A stretch of 64,000 nucleotides of DNA. Source: an uncultured Clostridium sp. (lineage in GTDB: Bacteria; Bacillota; Clostridia; Lachnospirales; Lachnospiraceae). The stretch covers positions 24,335 to 88,334 of the forward strand of contig CABVBU010000008.1 of assembly GCA_902496665.1 (NCBI GenBank). Direction: 5' to 3'. Positions 53,865-62,098 of this stretch are shown piece by piece. Each line of letters begins with the position of its first letter. Within the stretch, counting starts at the first letter, position 1. The notes under the pieces are model-generated. The model worked only from the letters and a program-made list of their open reading frames with translations, had not been told where the DNA came from and made no database searches. The position numbers and the translations under genes were made by a program.

Positions 53865-55412
53865 ATGAACATCAAGCGTGCAAAACAGGAAATTAAAAAT
53901 ACGATACAGGTGTATCTGACGAAGAATGAACACGGAGAGTACGAGATCCCGTCCATGCGGCAGCGCCCGGTGCTGCTTATCGGACCGCCGGGAATCGGAA
54001 AGACCCAGATCATGGAGCAGGTGGCGAGAGAGTGCGGGATCGGTCTCGTCTCCTACACGATCACGCACCACACGAGACAGAGCGCCATCGGTCTCCCGTT
54101 TATCTCGGAGAAGACTTACGGCGGGAAGAATGTCCATGTGACGGAATATACCATGAGCGAGATCGTCGCGGCGATCTACAATAAAATCGAGGACACAGGA
54201 CTCTCCGAGGGACTTCTCTTCATCGATGAGATCAACTGCGTTTCCGAGACGCTGGCCCCGGCCATGCTGCAGTTTTTGCAGTATAAGACTTTCGGAAATC
54301 ATAAGATCCCGGACGGCTGGATCATCGTGGCGGCAGGAAACCCGCCGGAATACAATAAATCCGTGCGGGAATTTGATATCGCGACCCTGGACCGCATCAA
54401 AAAGATTGATGTGGAGGCGGATTTTGAGGTCTGGAAGGAATACGCGAAACAGGCGGATATCCATCCGGCGATCCTGTCATTCCTCACCGCGAAGCCGCAG
54501 TATTTCTACCAGGTGGAGACCACCGTGGACGGAAAAGTGTTCGCGACACCTCGCGGATGGGAGGACATCTCCGGATTTTTGAAGGTCTGCGAGAAGGTGG
54601 GACTTACCTGCGACCGTGAGGTTGTGGTGCAGTATATCGAGCACCCGCGGATCGCGAAAGATTTCGCGAACTATCTGGAATTATATAAGAAGTATCAGGC
54701 GAGATACCAGATCGACGAGGTCCTGGAAGGGAAGCGGGACGAGCGCCTGATGGAACAGGCGGCGAAGGCGCCGTTTGATGAGAAACTTTCGATCATCAGC
54801 CTGATTTTAGCGAAGCTCGATGTGGAGTTTAAGGCTTATGCGCAGAAAGAGGATGATCTGGAAGTGCTGTTTGGGGAGCTGAAAGCATTCAAGGGAAGCC
54901 TGGAAGGTAAAATGGAGGCTGGAGAAACGATGGAGACAGTGCCGCAGACTCCGATCAACATTTTCTCCCATCAGATCGAGGTATTCGCCGCGGCATCCGA
55001 GCAGAAACAGAAAGCCGGACTCCTCACAAGACAGGAGAAGTATCGCTGTGCTGATATCACAGCGGCTATGAACCGGTATCTACAGACCGTGAAAGCGGAG
55101 CTGTTATCTGATGGCGGCGAGATCTTCGACCGGTTCCGGGAGATGTTCGGCGAAGAACGGGCAGAACTGGAGAACCTGTGCGCCCATGCTGGACAGACAC
55201 TGGAGTACGCCTTCGATTTCATGGAAGGAACCTTCGGCAGCAGCCAGGAGATGGTGGTGTTTATCACAGAACTGAATTCCAGTGCCCCGGCAGTGCGGTT
55301 CTTACAGGAGAATGAGTGCGAACGGTATTATGAATACAATAAAAACCTGCTGTTTGATGAAAAACGGGCGGATATTCTGAGCCGGTTGGACAGACTGGGA
55401 GCATTCTCTTAA
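53865..55412 (+). CDS. MoxR-family AAA+ ATPase
   Basis: 515 residues. Walker A GPPGIGKT (residues 40-47), Walker B LLFIDEIN (117-124), sensor 'IIVAAGNPPEYNKSVREFD' and arginine-finger region 'ATLDRIKKIDVE' belong to the MoxR branch of AAA+ proteins. A long helical C-terminus (from about residue 320) has no recognised domain. Together with the VWA protein it should form a remodelling or maturation complex; the substrate is unknown. The start lies three bases after the VWA gene. Confidence 0.88.
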   Translation: MNIKRAKQEIKNTIQVYLTKNEHGEYEIPSMRQRPVLLIGPPGIGKTQIMEQVARECGIGLVSYTITHHTRQSAIGLPFISEKTYGGKNVHVTEYTMSEIVAAIYNKIEDTGLSEGLLFIDEINCVSETLAPAMLQFLQYKTFGNHKIPDGWIIVAAGNPPEYNKSVREFDIATLDRIKKIDVEADFEVWKEYAKQADIHPAILSFLTAKPQYFYQVETTVDGKVFATPRGWEDISGFLKVCEKVGLTCDREVVVQYIEHPRIAKDFANYLELYKKYQARYQIDEVLEGKRDERLMEQAAKAPFDEKLSIISLILAKLDVEFKAYAQKEDDLEVLFGELKAFKGSLEGKMEAGETMETVPQTPINIFSHQIEVFAAASEQKQKAGLLTRQEKYRCADITAAMNRYLQTVKAELLSDGGEIFDRFREMFGEERAELENLCAHAGQTLEYAFDFMEGTFGSSQEMVVFITELNSSAPAVRFLQENECERYYEYNKNLLFDEKRADILSRLDRLGAFS

Positions 55413-55534
55413 AGAAATGTGAGTCTGAAAAATTCTTAAAGATAGGATTTGCAAAATAAGTATATAGAATAGGGTTGTGCTTATAGAATCATGTGAGCAT
55501 GTGTTAAAGAGAAATTAGAAAGGAAAGTGATCAT

Positions 55535-56407
55535 ATGGAATACGAAGGAACCGTATACCGCCCGCCGAGCGAGGCGAGAAGCTTAATTATCCAGGTGACC
55601 GTGGGCTGTGCCCATAACCGGTGCACCTTCTGCAACATGTACCGGGTGAAAAAATTCCGAGTGCGGACAAAAGAAGAGATCATGAAAGATTTGGACGAAT
55701 GCCGCGATTATTACGGACCGTATGTCAGCCGTGTATTTTTTGCGGATGGTGATGCACTGGTGGTAAAGACAGAGCTTCTTTTAGAACTCCTGGCCTACGT
55801 CCACAAAAATTTCCCGTATGTGGAGCGGATCACCTCCTACGGAACCGCGAAGGATATCCTGGCAAAATCGGAGGAAGACTTAAAGGCGTTAGCAGCAGCA
55901 GGACTCGAGATGATCTACATCGGCGCGGAGTCCGGCGATGACCGTGTCCTGGAGCATATCCATAAGGATGTGACGGCGGCCCAGATCGCGGCGGCGGGAC
56001 AGAAATTGAAGCGCTGCGGCATCAAGACCTCTGTGACGCTGATCTCCGGCCTCGGCGGAAGAAAAGGGATCCGGGAACATGCCATCAAATCCGCGGAGCT
56101 GATCAACCAGATGAACCCGGAGTACGCCTCCTTCCTGACCCTGCGCCTCTACGAGGGAACCCAGATGAACGAGGAAGTAAAGCGCGGGGAGATGGAGCTT
56201 ATCACCCCGGACGAGATCGTGGAGGAAATGGAGCTGTTTTTAACACACATTGATTCTCCCGGAACGATCTTCCGGACAAATCATGCGTCCAACTATGTAG
56301 TGCTTGCGGGAACTTTTAACGAAGATATTCCGAAAATGCTGGCACAACTGGAGGACGCAAAGAAAAGACAGCGTTACCGCCTTGAAGAGTGGCGCAGACA
56401 TATTTAA
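55535..56407 (+). CDS. Radical SAM protein
   Basis: 290 residues. 'VTVGCAHNRCTFCNMYRVKK' holds the cluster-binding Cys set C-x4-C-x2-C, followed by the TIM-barrel core with 'GAESGDDRVLEHIHKD'. The x4 spacing is shared by a common Clostridia family of uncharacterised radical SAM proteins. It has no extra B12 or SPASM domain. AAGGAAAG-type ribosome site. Function unknown; it reads alone between two other operons. Confidence 0.85.
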   Translation: MEYEGTVYRPPSEARSLIIQVTVGCAHNRCTFCNMYRVKKFRVRTKEEIMKDLDECRDYYGPYVSRVFFADGDALVVKTELLLELLAYVHKNFPYVERITSYGTAKDILAKSEEDLKALAAAGLEMIYIGAESGDDRVLEHIHKDVTAAQIAAAGQKLKRCGIKTSVTLISGLGGRKGIREHAIKSAELINQMNPEYASFLTLRLYEGTQMNEEVKRGEMELITPDEIVEEMELFLTHIDSPGTIFRTNHASNYVVLAGTFNEDIPKMLAQLEDAKKRQRYRLEEWRRHI

Positions 56408-56548
56408 GTAAGAAGAACAAAGAAAACAGTCCCGCGGGCTTTCTGGACGCTTAAAACGGCAGAAAAATGGCTCGCGGGATATGCCTTTTCAGGGGCTTTC
56501 CGGGACGATCCCGGAGGGGACTCTTCTTGTAGATTGTATCCAAAAAAC
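56408..56548. other. Start of a 581-base region without a gene (56408-56988)
   Basis: This part contains GC-rich inverted repeats (CCCGCGGG at 56433, CCGGGA/TCCCGG near 56500) and no reading frame I can support. The rest of the region holds the NrdR boxes, promoter and leader listed separately. Confidence 0.4.
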
Positions 56549-56597
56549 AACAATATATAGTTTTGAATCATGAATTTTTCACCATATATATGGTTTT
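56549..56597 (+). promoter_or_regulatory. Paired NrdR-box operators
   Basis: AACAATATATAGTTTT (centre near 56555) and ACCATATATATGGTTTT (centre near 56587) are 32 bases apart, about three helical turns. Both fit the NrdR box pattern ACACTATATATTGTGT in its central part. NrdR binds such pairs to repress ribonucleotide reductase genes. Confidence 0.7.
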
Positions 56598-56626
56598 GGT
56601 ATATCATATTTATATAGCAGTACTCC

Positions 56627-56655
56627 TTGCAATCCGGGAACAATACAGTTATAAT
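56627..56655 (+). promoter_or_regulatory. Predicted promoter of nrdDG
   Basis: TTGCAA (56627-56632) and TATAAT (56650-56655), 17-base spacer. It leaves a leader of about 325 bases before the nrdD ATG. Confidence 0.65.
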
Positions 56656-56690
56656 AGAATCGTTCTCGCGTGAGTGACTAAAAATAACAC

Positions 56691-56732
56691 GGCGGGAACA
56701 TGACATGACCGCCTTAAGAGACTCGTGGCGGC
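56691..56732 (+). promoter_or_regulatory. Alternative hairpins in the nrdD leader
   Basis: CCGCC (56709-56713) can pair either with GGCGG upstream (56691-56695) or with GGCGG downstream (56727-56731). The two folds exclude each other, as in switch-like leaders. The class is unknown. Confidence 0.35.
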
Positions 56733-56988
56733 AGGTCCGACAGATCAATCATAAAATATCTAAATCAGATAAAATTTCTGTATAATTCTGAAAAAACAAA
56801 CTGTATATACAACCAAGAAAACTATCAGCAATTGAAATGTACATGCCTGAGGTCGGCCGGTAAATGCGCGGACCTGTAGGTCAGCTGTGTTTTTTAACAG
56901 AATAGACAGAAGAGAAAAACAGGCAACGGCAGTTGTGCGTAAAGCGGACAATTCTGCCAACACAATGAAATGAAACGGGGAATCAGGG

Positions 56989-59178
56989 ATGAAGATCATC
57001 AAAAGAAACGGAGCGGAGGAAAGTTTTGACACGCTCAAGATCGTGAACGCGGTCCAGAAGGCATGCAATGCCACAGAAAATGCCTATCTGGCACCGGAAC
57101 AGCTTACGGATATCGCAGATTATGTAGAGTACAAGTGCAATAAGCTGGGACGTGCGGTGTCTGTAGAAGAGATCCAGGATATGGTCGAGAACCAGTTAAT
57201 GGCGATCGGTGCTTTTGCGATTGCGAAAAATTATGTGCGCTACCGCTATGACCGCTCTCTGGTGCGGAAAGCAAATACGACGGACAACCGGATCCTGTCC
57301 CTGATCGAGTGCAACAACGAAGAGGTTATGCAGGAGAACTCCAACAAGAACCCGACCGTCAACAGCGTACAGCGTGACTATATGGCTGGAGAGGTCAGCA
57401 AGGATCTCACGAGAAGACTTCTTCTTCCGGAGGATATCGTTGAGGCGGATAAACAGGGAATCATCCACTTCCACGACTCCGACTATTTCGCACAGCATAT
57501 GCACAACTGCGATCTTGTAAACCTGGAGGATATGCTGCAGAACGGCACCGTGATCAGCGAGACATTGATCGAGCGTCCGCACAGCTTCTCCACAGCCTGC
57601 AACATCGCGACCCAGATCATCGCTCAGGTTGCCAGCAACCAGTACGGCGGACAGAGCATCAGCCTTGCGCATCTCGCTCCGTTCGTTCAGGTATCGAGAG
57701 TGAAGATCCGTCAGGAAGTGATTGGCGAGATGAAGGATCTTGGGATTGCAGTGACAGAGGATCAGATCGATAAGCTCACAGAAGAGCGCCTCCGCAGAGA
57801 GATCACAAAGGGAATCCAGACGATCCAGTACCAGGTCGTAACACTCCTTACCACAAATGGACAGGCACCGTTCGTTACCGTTTACATGTACCTCGACGAG
57901 GCAAAGAACCCGCAGGAGAAGAAAGACCTGGCGATGATCATCGAGGAGACCTTAAAACAGAGATATCTCGGCGTTAAGAATGAAGCCGGCGTATGGATCA
58001 CACCGGCATTCCCAAAGCTGATCTATGTTCTCGATGAGGACAATATCACTCCGGATGCGCCGTATTACTATTTGACAGAGCTTGCGGCCAAATGTACCGC
58101 AAAGCGCATGGTTCCGGACTACATCTCCGCGAAGAAGATGCGGGAATTAAAGGGTGATGTGTATACATGCATGGGCTGCCGTTCCTTCCTGACACCGGAC
58201 CGTTCCTATGTAAAAGGAAACCTTGCGAATGCCGGAAACTATCATGAGGGCGAGCACAAATATTACGGCCGCTTCAACCAGGGCGTTGTGACGGTAAACC
58301 TTGTAGATATCGGACTCAGCGCGAGAAAAGATATGAAGAGATTCTGGGAGATCTTCGATGAGAGAATGGAGCTCTGCCACCGTGCAATGCGCTGCCGCCA
58401 CGAGAGATTAAAAGGAACCTTATCCGACGCAGCTCCGATCCTCTGGCAGTATGGCGCTCTTGCCCGCTTAAAGAAAGGCGAGACCATCGACAAACTCCTC
58501 TATGACGGATATTCCACACTTTCCCTTGGCTACGCAGGTCTCTGGGAGTGTGTATACAGCTTGATCGAGAAGAAACTGACTGAGCCGGAAGGAAAGAAAC
58601 TCGGTCTTGAGATCATGCAGAAGTTAAACGACTACTGCACGAAGTGGAAAGAGGCGGAGAATATCGACTATAGCATCTATGGAACCCCGCTGGAGTCCAC
58701 AACTTACTCCTTCGCGAAGAGCCTTCAGAGACGTTTCGGCATCGTAAAGGGCGTAACCGACAGAAACTACATCACGAACAGCTACCATGTACATGTAACG
58801 GAGCCGATCGATGCATTCAGCAAGTTAAAATTAGAGTCTGAATTCCAGGCGCTGTCCCCGGGCGGAGCGATCAGCTACGTGGAAGTTCCGAACATGCAGG
58901 ATAATATCCCGGCTGTTCTTCAGGTCATCCGCTACATCTATGACAATATCATGTACGCGGAGTTAAATACGAAGAGCGATTACTGCCAGGTATGCGGTTA
59001 CGACGGCGAGATCAGGATCATCGAGGATGATGGAAAGCTCGTATGGGAATGCCCACACTGCGGAAACCGCGACCAGAGCAAGCTCAACGTTGCGAGACGT
59101 ACTTGCGGATACATCGGAACACAGTTCTGGAATCAGGGCAGAACACAGGAAATTAAGGAAAGGGTACTGCACCTGTAA
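56989..59178 (+). CDS. nrdD: Anaerobic ribonucleoside-triphosphate reductase
   Basis: 729 residues, class III. N-terminal ATP-cone (residues 1-95, 'VKRNGAEESFD'-type start 'MKIIKRNGAEESFDTLKI'), then the glycyl-radical barrel with 'NCDLVNLEDMLQNG'. The zinc cysteines are 'CQVCG' and 'CPHCG' near the C-terminus. The radical site is 'RRTCGYIGTQFWNQGR', with Gly707 as likely radical residue. It reduces NTP to dNTP under anoxia, activated by NrdG. ATP-cone and NrdR boxes both fit nucleotide control. The stop overlaps the nrdG start. Confidence 0.97.
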   Translation: MKIIKRNGAEESFDTLKIVNAVQKACNATENAYLAPEQLTDIADYVEYKCNKLGRAVSVEEIQDMVENQLMAIGAFAIAKNYVRYRYDRSLVRKANTTDNRILSLIECNNEEVMQENSNKNPTVNSVQRDYMAGEVSKDLTRRLLLPEDIVEADKQGIIHFHDSDYFAQHMHNCDLVNLEDMLQNGTVISETLIERPHSFSTACNIATQIIAQVASNQYGGQSISLAHLAPFVQVSRVKIRQEVIGEMKDLGIAVTEDQIDKLTEERLRREITKGIQTIQYQVVTLLTTNGQAPFVTVYMYLDEAKNPQEKKDLAMIIEETLKQRYLGVKNEAGVWITPAFPKLIYVLDEDNITPDAPYYYLTELAAKCTAKRMVPDYISAKKMRELKGDVYTCMGCRSFLTPDRSYVKGNLANAGNYHEGEHKYYGRFNQGVVTVNLVDIGLSARKDMKRFWEIFDERMELCHRAMRCRHERLKGTLSDAAPILWQYGALARLKKGETIDKLLYDGYSTLSLGYAGLWECVYSLIEKKLTEPEGKKLGLEIMQKLNDYCTKWKEAENIDYSIYGTPLESTTYSFAKSLQRRFGIVKGVTDRNYITNSYHVHVTEPIDAFSKLKLESEFQALSPGGAISYVEVPNMQDNIPAVLQVIRYIYDNIMYAELNTKSDYCQVCGYDGEIRIIEDDGKLVWECPHCGNRDQSKLNVARRTCGYIGTQFWNQGRTQEIKERVLHL

Positions 59179-59729
59179 TGAATTACGGAGAGATCAAAAC
59201 ATGTGATATCGCAAACGGCGAGGGCGTCCGTGTGTCGCTCTTCGTGTCTGGCTGCACACATCACTGCAAGAACTGCTTTAATGATGTGGCGTGGGATTTC
59301 GGATACGGAAAGCCGTTTACGGAAGAGACGGAAGAAATGTTATTAAAGGCGCTGGAGCCGGATTTTGTGGATGGACTTTCGCTTCTCGGCGGTGAGCCCT
59401 TTGAGCCGGAGAACCAGCGGGCACTTCTCCCGTTCTTAAAGAAAGTGCGCGAGAGATTCCCAAAGAAAAATATCTGGTGCTATACCGGTTATCTTTTCGA
59501 TAAAGAGCTTCTCGGTGAGAGCCGGGCGAGATGTGAGTGTACGGATGAGATGCTGAGCCTGATCGACGTTCTCGTGGACGGCGAGTTTGTCCAGGAGCTC
59601 TACAGCGTGGCGCTGGCATTCCGAGGCTCGGAGAACCAGAGGATCATCGATGTGAAAAAGTCCATGGAAACAGGGGAGATCGTCTGGCATGATCTGGTGA
59701 GCCGGGGAATCTCGATGAAGTTTAATTAG
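59178..59729 (+). CDS. nrdG: Anaerobic ribonucleotide reductase-activating protein
   Basis: 183 residues, radical SAM activase. 'FVSGCTHHCKNCFNDVAW' carries the canonical CxxxCxxC that binds a [4Fe-4S] cluster and SAM; 'LSLLGGEPFEPENQ' is the next conserved motif. It creates the glycyl radical on NrdD. The start overlaps the nrdD stop by one base, so translation is coupled. A strong terminator follows. Confidence 0.97.
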   Translation: MNYGEIKTCDIANGEGVRVSLFVSGCTHHCKNCFNDVAWDFGYGKPFTEETEEMLLKALEPDFVDGLSLLGGEPFEPENQRALLPFLKKVRERFPKKNIWCYTGYLFDKELLGESRARCECTDEMLSLIDVLVDGEFVQELYSVALAFRGSENQRIIDVKKSMETGEIVWHDLVSRGISMKFN

Positions 59730-59753
59730 AATATAAAGCTATATATAGAAAAG

Positions 59754-59821
59754 ATCCGGCAGTTGGGGTGTTTTACAGGGATTTTTGATTCTGTAAGACA
59801 ACTTGACTGCCGGATTTTTTT
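59754..59821 (+). terminator. Terminator after nrdDG
   Basis: ATCCGGCAGT pairs with ACTGCCGGAT, with an inner TTTACAG/CTGTAA stem, then TTTTTT. Confidence 0.8.
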
Positions 59822-59860
59822 GATGTAATAGAAAATTCCGAGGAATTCCTTGTCTCACAA

Positions 59861-59950
59861 AAGGCACTAACGTGCCAATGATGCGCACTCGCGCGAAGAG
59901 GTAGATTGTCGCAAGCGACCGCGCGAATGTGCCAAGGCACCTCTTTTTTT
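59861..59950. repeat. Palindrome-rich intergenic repeat after nrdDG
   Basis: It contains GGCACTAACGTGCC, CGCGCGAA words, GTCGCAAGCGAC and GTGCCAAGGCAC followed by CTCTTTTTTT. The last part is a possible second terminator. In word content it resembles 34039-34130. Confidence 0.5.
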
Positions 59951-60036
59951 ATAAAATCTGTAGTGCAGGTAAGGACACCATGTGAAAAATGAGATCTGGA
60001 TATGGCACCTGGATAGGCTTAGAGCTGCCGCCGCTC

Positions 60037-60065
60037 TTGACTTTTGAAGAATATTCTCGTATACT
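60037..60065 (+). promoter_or_regulatory. Predicted promoter of the marR-MATE operon
   Basis: TTGACT (60037-60042) and TATACT (60060-60065), 17-base spacer. Confidence 0.7.
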
Positions 60066-60071
60066 AATATA

Positions 60072-60100
60072 GTTCTAAATAGAACAGTTCACTTTTGAAC
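60072..60100 (+). promoter_or_regulatory. Two tandem inverted repeats, probable MarR operators
   Basis: GTTCT-aaat-AGAAC (60072-60085) and GTTCA-cttt-TGAAC (60087-60100). They start at the predicted transcription start and lie just before the marR gene, so binding would block its own operon. Confidence 0.65.
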
Positions 60101-60114
60101 CAGAGGTGATACAC

Positions 60115-60555
60115 ATGAAATTTGTTGATTTTATGGCGGACAGCCGGGATTTCTATACGGGGCTCATTGATCCGGTCTGCAAAAAATATGGGATGACCCA
60201 GATGGAATTCAATATTCTGCTGTTTCTCGCCAACAATCCGGAGTGCGACACCGCCGCCCAGATCACCAGGAAGCGGGCGTTCACAAAGTCCCATGTCTCC
60301 ATGTCTGTCCGCTCATTAGAAGAGCGCGGACTGCTCACAGGGGAATATCATGGGACGGACCGGAGGACGATCCATCTGAAACTCACGGACGCTGCTGCGC
60401 CGATGGTCTCTGACGGAAAAAACGTCCAGAAACGGGCTGCCGAGATCATCTGCCGCGGATTCTCCCCGGAAGAACACCGGATGCTGTTCGAACTTATGAA
60501 CCGGATCAATTCAAACATCTCAGATTACAGGAAAGAAGGAAAGCTGCATGAATAA
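60115..60555 (+). CDS. MarR-family regulator of the adjacent MATE exporter
   Basis: 146 residues. Winged helix: 'NPECDTAAQITRKRAFTKSH' (helix-turn-helix) and 'LEERGLLTGEYHGTDRRTIH' (wing with conserved Asp-Arg). ATG 60115 has AGAGGTGAT upstream; GTG 60106 lies in that site. The MATE gene starts eight bases before its stop. Promoter and operator repeats suggest an autoregulated, ligand-induced efflux operon. Confidence 0.87.
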   Translation: MKFVDFMADSRDFYTGLIDPVCKKYGMTQMEFNILLFLANNPECDTAAQITRKRAFTKSHVSMSVRSLEERGLLTGEYHGTDRRTIHLKLTDAAAPMVSDGKNVQKRAAEIICRGFSPEEHRMLFELMNRINSNISDYRKEGKLHE

Positions 60556-61927
60556 CAGTAAAGAATTTCTTGGGACAGAGCCGATCGGAAAGCTTCTTTT
60601 CAAGCTTGCCGTTCCATCTGTCATCGCACAGATCGTCAACATGCTGTACAACATTGTTGACCGGATCTATATTGGACATATCCCGGGAAGCGGAAGTCTC
60701 GCCCTGACCGGTGTCGGTGTCTGCCTGCCGATCATTATGGTGGTCTCCGCCTTCGCGGCCCTCGTCGGCTCCGGCGGTGCGCCGAGAGCGTCGATCTTTA
60801 TGGGAAAAGATGATATGGATTCCGCGGAGAAGATTCTCAGCGGCTGTTTTACGGTTCAGATCATCATTTCTGCGATCCTGACAGCAGTCTTGCTGTTGTT
60901 TGGCCGCTCTATGCTCTTGACTTTTGGAGCCAGTGAAAACACCATCGACTATGCCGTTGATTACATGAGTATCTACGCTGTCGGAACGATTTTCGTCCAG
61001 ATGACGCTGGGCATGAACATGTTCATCACGGCCCAGGGATTTTCAAAGACCAGTATGCTGACGGTTACCATTGGCGCTGTCTGCAATATTATTCTGGACC
61101 CGATCTTTATCTTCGGGCTCGGCATGGGCGTAAAGGGCGCGGCTCTCGCAACGATCATTTCCCAGGCGGTGTCCTGCAGTTGGGTTCTCACGTTCCTGAC
61201 CGGAAAGAAGACATTCCTGCGGATCAAAAAGGAGAACTTAAAGCCGGTTCCGTCTATCGTTTTTCCGTGTCTTGCGCTGGGACTTTCCACGTTTGTGATG
61301 CAGTCCAGTGAGAGTGTTATCTCGGTATGCTTTAACTCTTCTCTGTTAAAGTACGGCGGAGATCTGGCGGTCGGTGCCATGACGATCCTCACAAGCACGA
61401 TGCAATTCGCGATGCTGCCGCTTCAGGGAATCGGACAGGGTGCGCAGCCGATTATGAGCTATAATTACGGAGCGAGAAATATCGACCGTATGAAGAAGAC
61501 ATTCAAGCTCCATCTCGTGATCTCCCTGATCTATTCCACGTTATTCTGGATCTTTGTCCAGCTTTTCCCGGCAACCTTCGCGGGAATCTTCAGCTCCGAC
61601 CCAGAACTCGTTTCCTTCACTGCAGGCGCTCTCCGCATCTACTGCGGTGCGATGTTCCTCTTTGGAATCCAGCTTGCCTGCCAGATGACCTTCGTTGCCA
61701 TCGGATATGCGGTATGCTCGATCATCGTGGCGGTTGTGCGTAAATTCGTGCTTCTGCTTCCGTTAATCTTCATCGTTCCGATGTTCGTCAGCAATAAGAC
61801 CATGGGCGTCTATATGGCGGAGCCGATCGCGGACACGATCGCGGTAACATTCACGGCGATCATCTTTGCGATCCAGTTCAGAAAAGCGCTGAGACTCATT
61901 GAGGGTACAAAGAAAGCAGCGGCGTAA
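60548..61927 (+). CDS. MATE-family exporter (3), MarR-linked
   Basis: 459 residues, twelve predicted helices. 'QIVNMLYNIVDRIYIGHIPG' and 'GIGQGAQPIMSYNYGARNID' are MATE signatures. It overlaps the marR gene by eight bases and is thus co-translated and regulated with it. The likely role is export of a drug or metabolite sensed by the MarR protein. A strong terminator follows. Confidence 0.9.
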   Translation: MNNSKEFLGTEPIGKLLFKLAVPSVIAQIVNMLYNIVDRIYIGHIPGSGSLALTGVGVCLPIIMVVSAFAALVGSGGAPRASIFMGKDDMDSAEKILSGCFTVQIIISAILTAVLLLFGRSMLLTFGASENTIDYAVDYMSIYAVGTIFVQMTLGMNMFITAQGFSKTSMLTVTIGAVCNIILDPIFIFGLGMGVKGAALATIISQAVSCSWVLTFLTGKKTFLRIKKENLKPVPSIVFPCLALGLSTFVMQSSESVISVCFNSSLLKYGGDLAVGAMTILTSTMQFAMLPLQGIGQGAQPIMSYNYGARNIDRMKKTFKLHLVISLIYSTLFWIFVQLFPATFAGIFSSDPELVSFTAGALRIYCGAMFLFGIQLACQMTFVAIGYAVCSIIVAVVRKFVLLLPLIFIVPMFVSNKTMGVYMAEPIADTIAVTFTAIIFAIQFRKALRLIEGTKKAAA

Positions 61928-61975
61928 GGGATATGGGAAAAGATAATTCCTAAAAACATAATTTAAGCAATATAA

Positions 61976-62031
61976 AAGGTCGAAAGTTTCAAATCCGTAT
62001 TGGAAGTTGAAACTTTCGACCTTAATTTTTT
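61976..62031. terminator. Bidirectional terminator between MATE (3) and leuC
   Basis: Perfect 17-base stem beginning AAGGTCGAAAGTTTCAA with its complement, flanked by T-rich tails on both strands. It serves both convergent operons. Confidence 0.85.
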
Positions 62032-62098
62032 ATGAATATAAATCTAATTTATCCTACGCTGACCTGAAATTCAGGCTAGCGGAATAAGAGACACCCGT

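Noticed and set aside
56404..56748. Minus-strand 114-codon frame in the nrdD upstream region
   Set aside because: It runs through the NrdR boxes and promoter, has no motif and no ribosome site.
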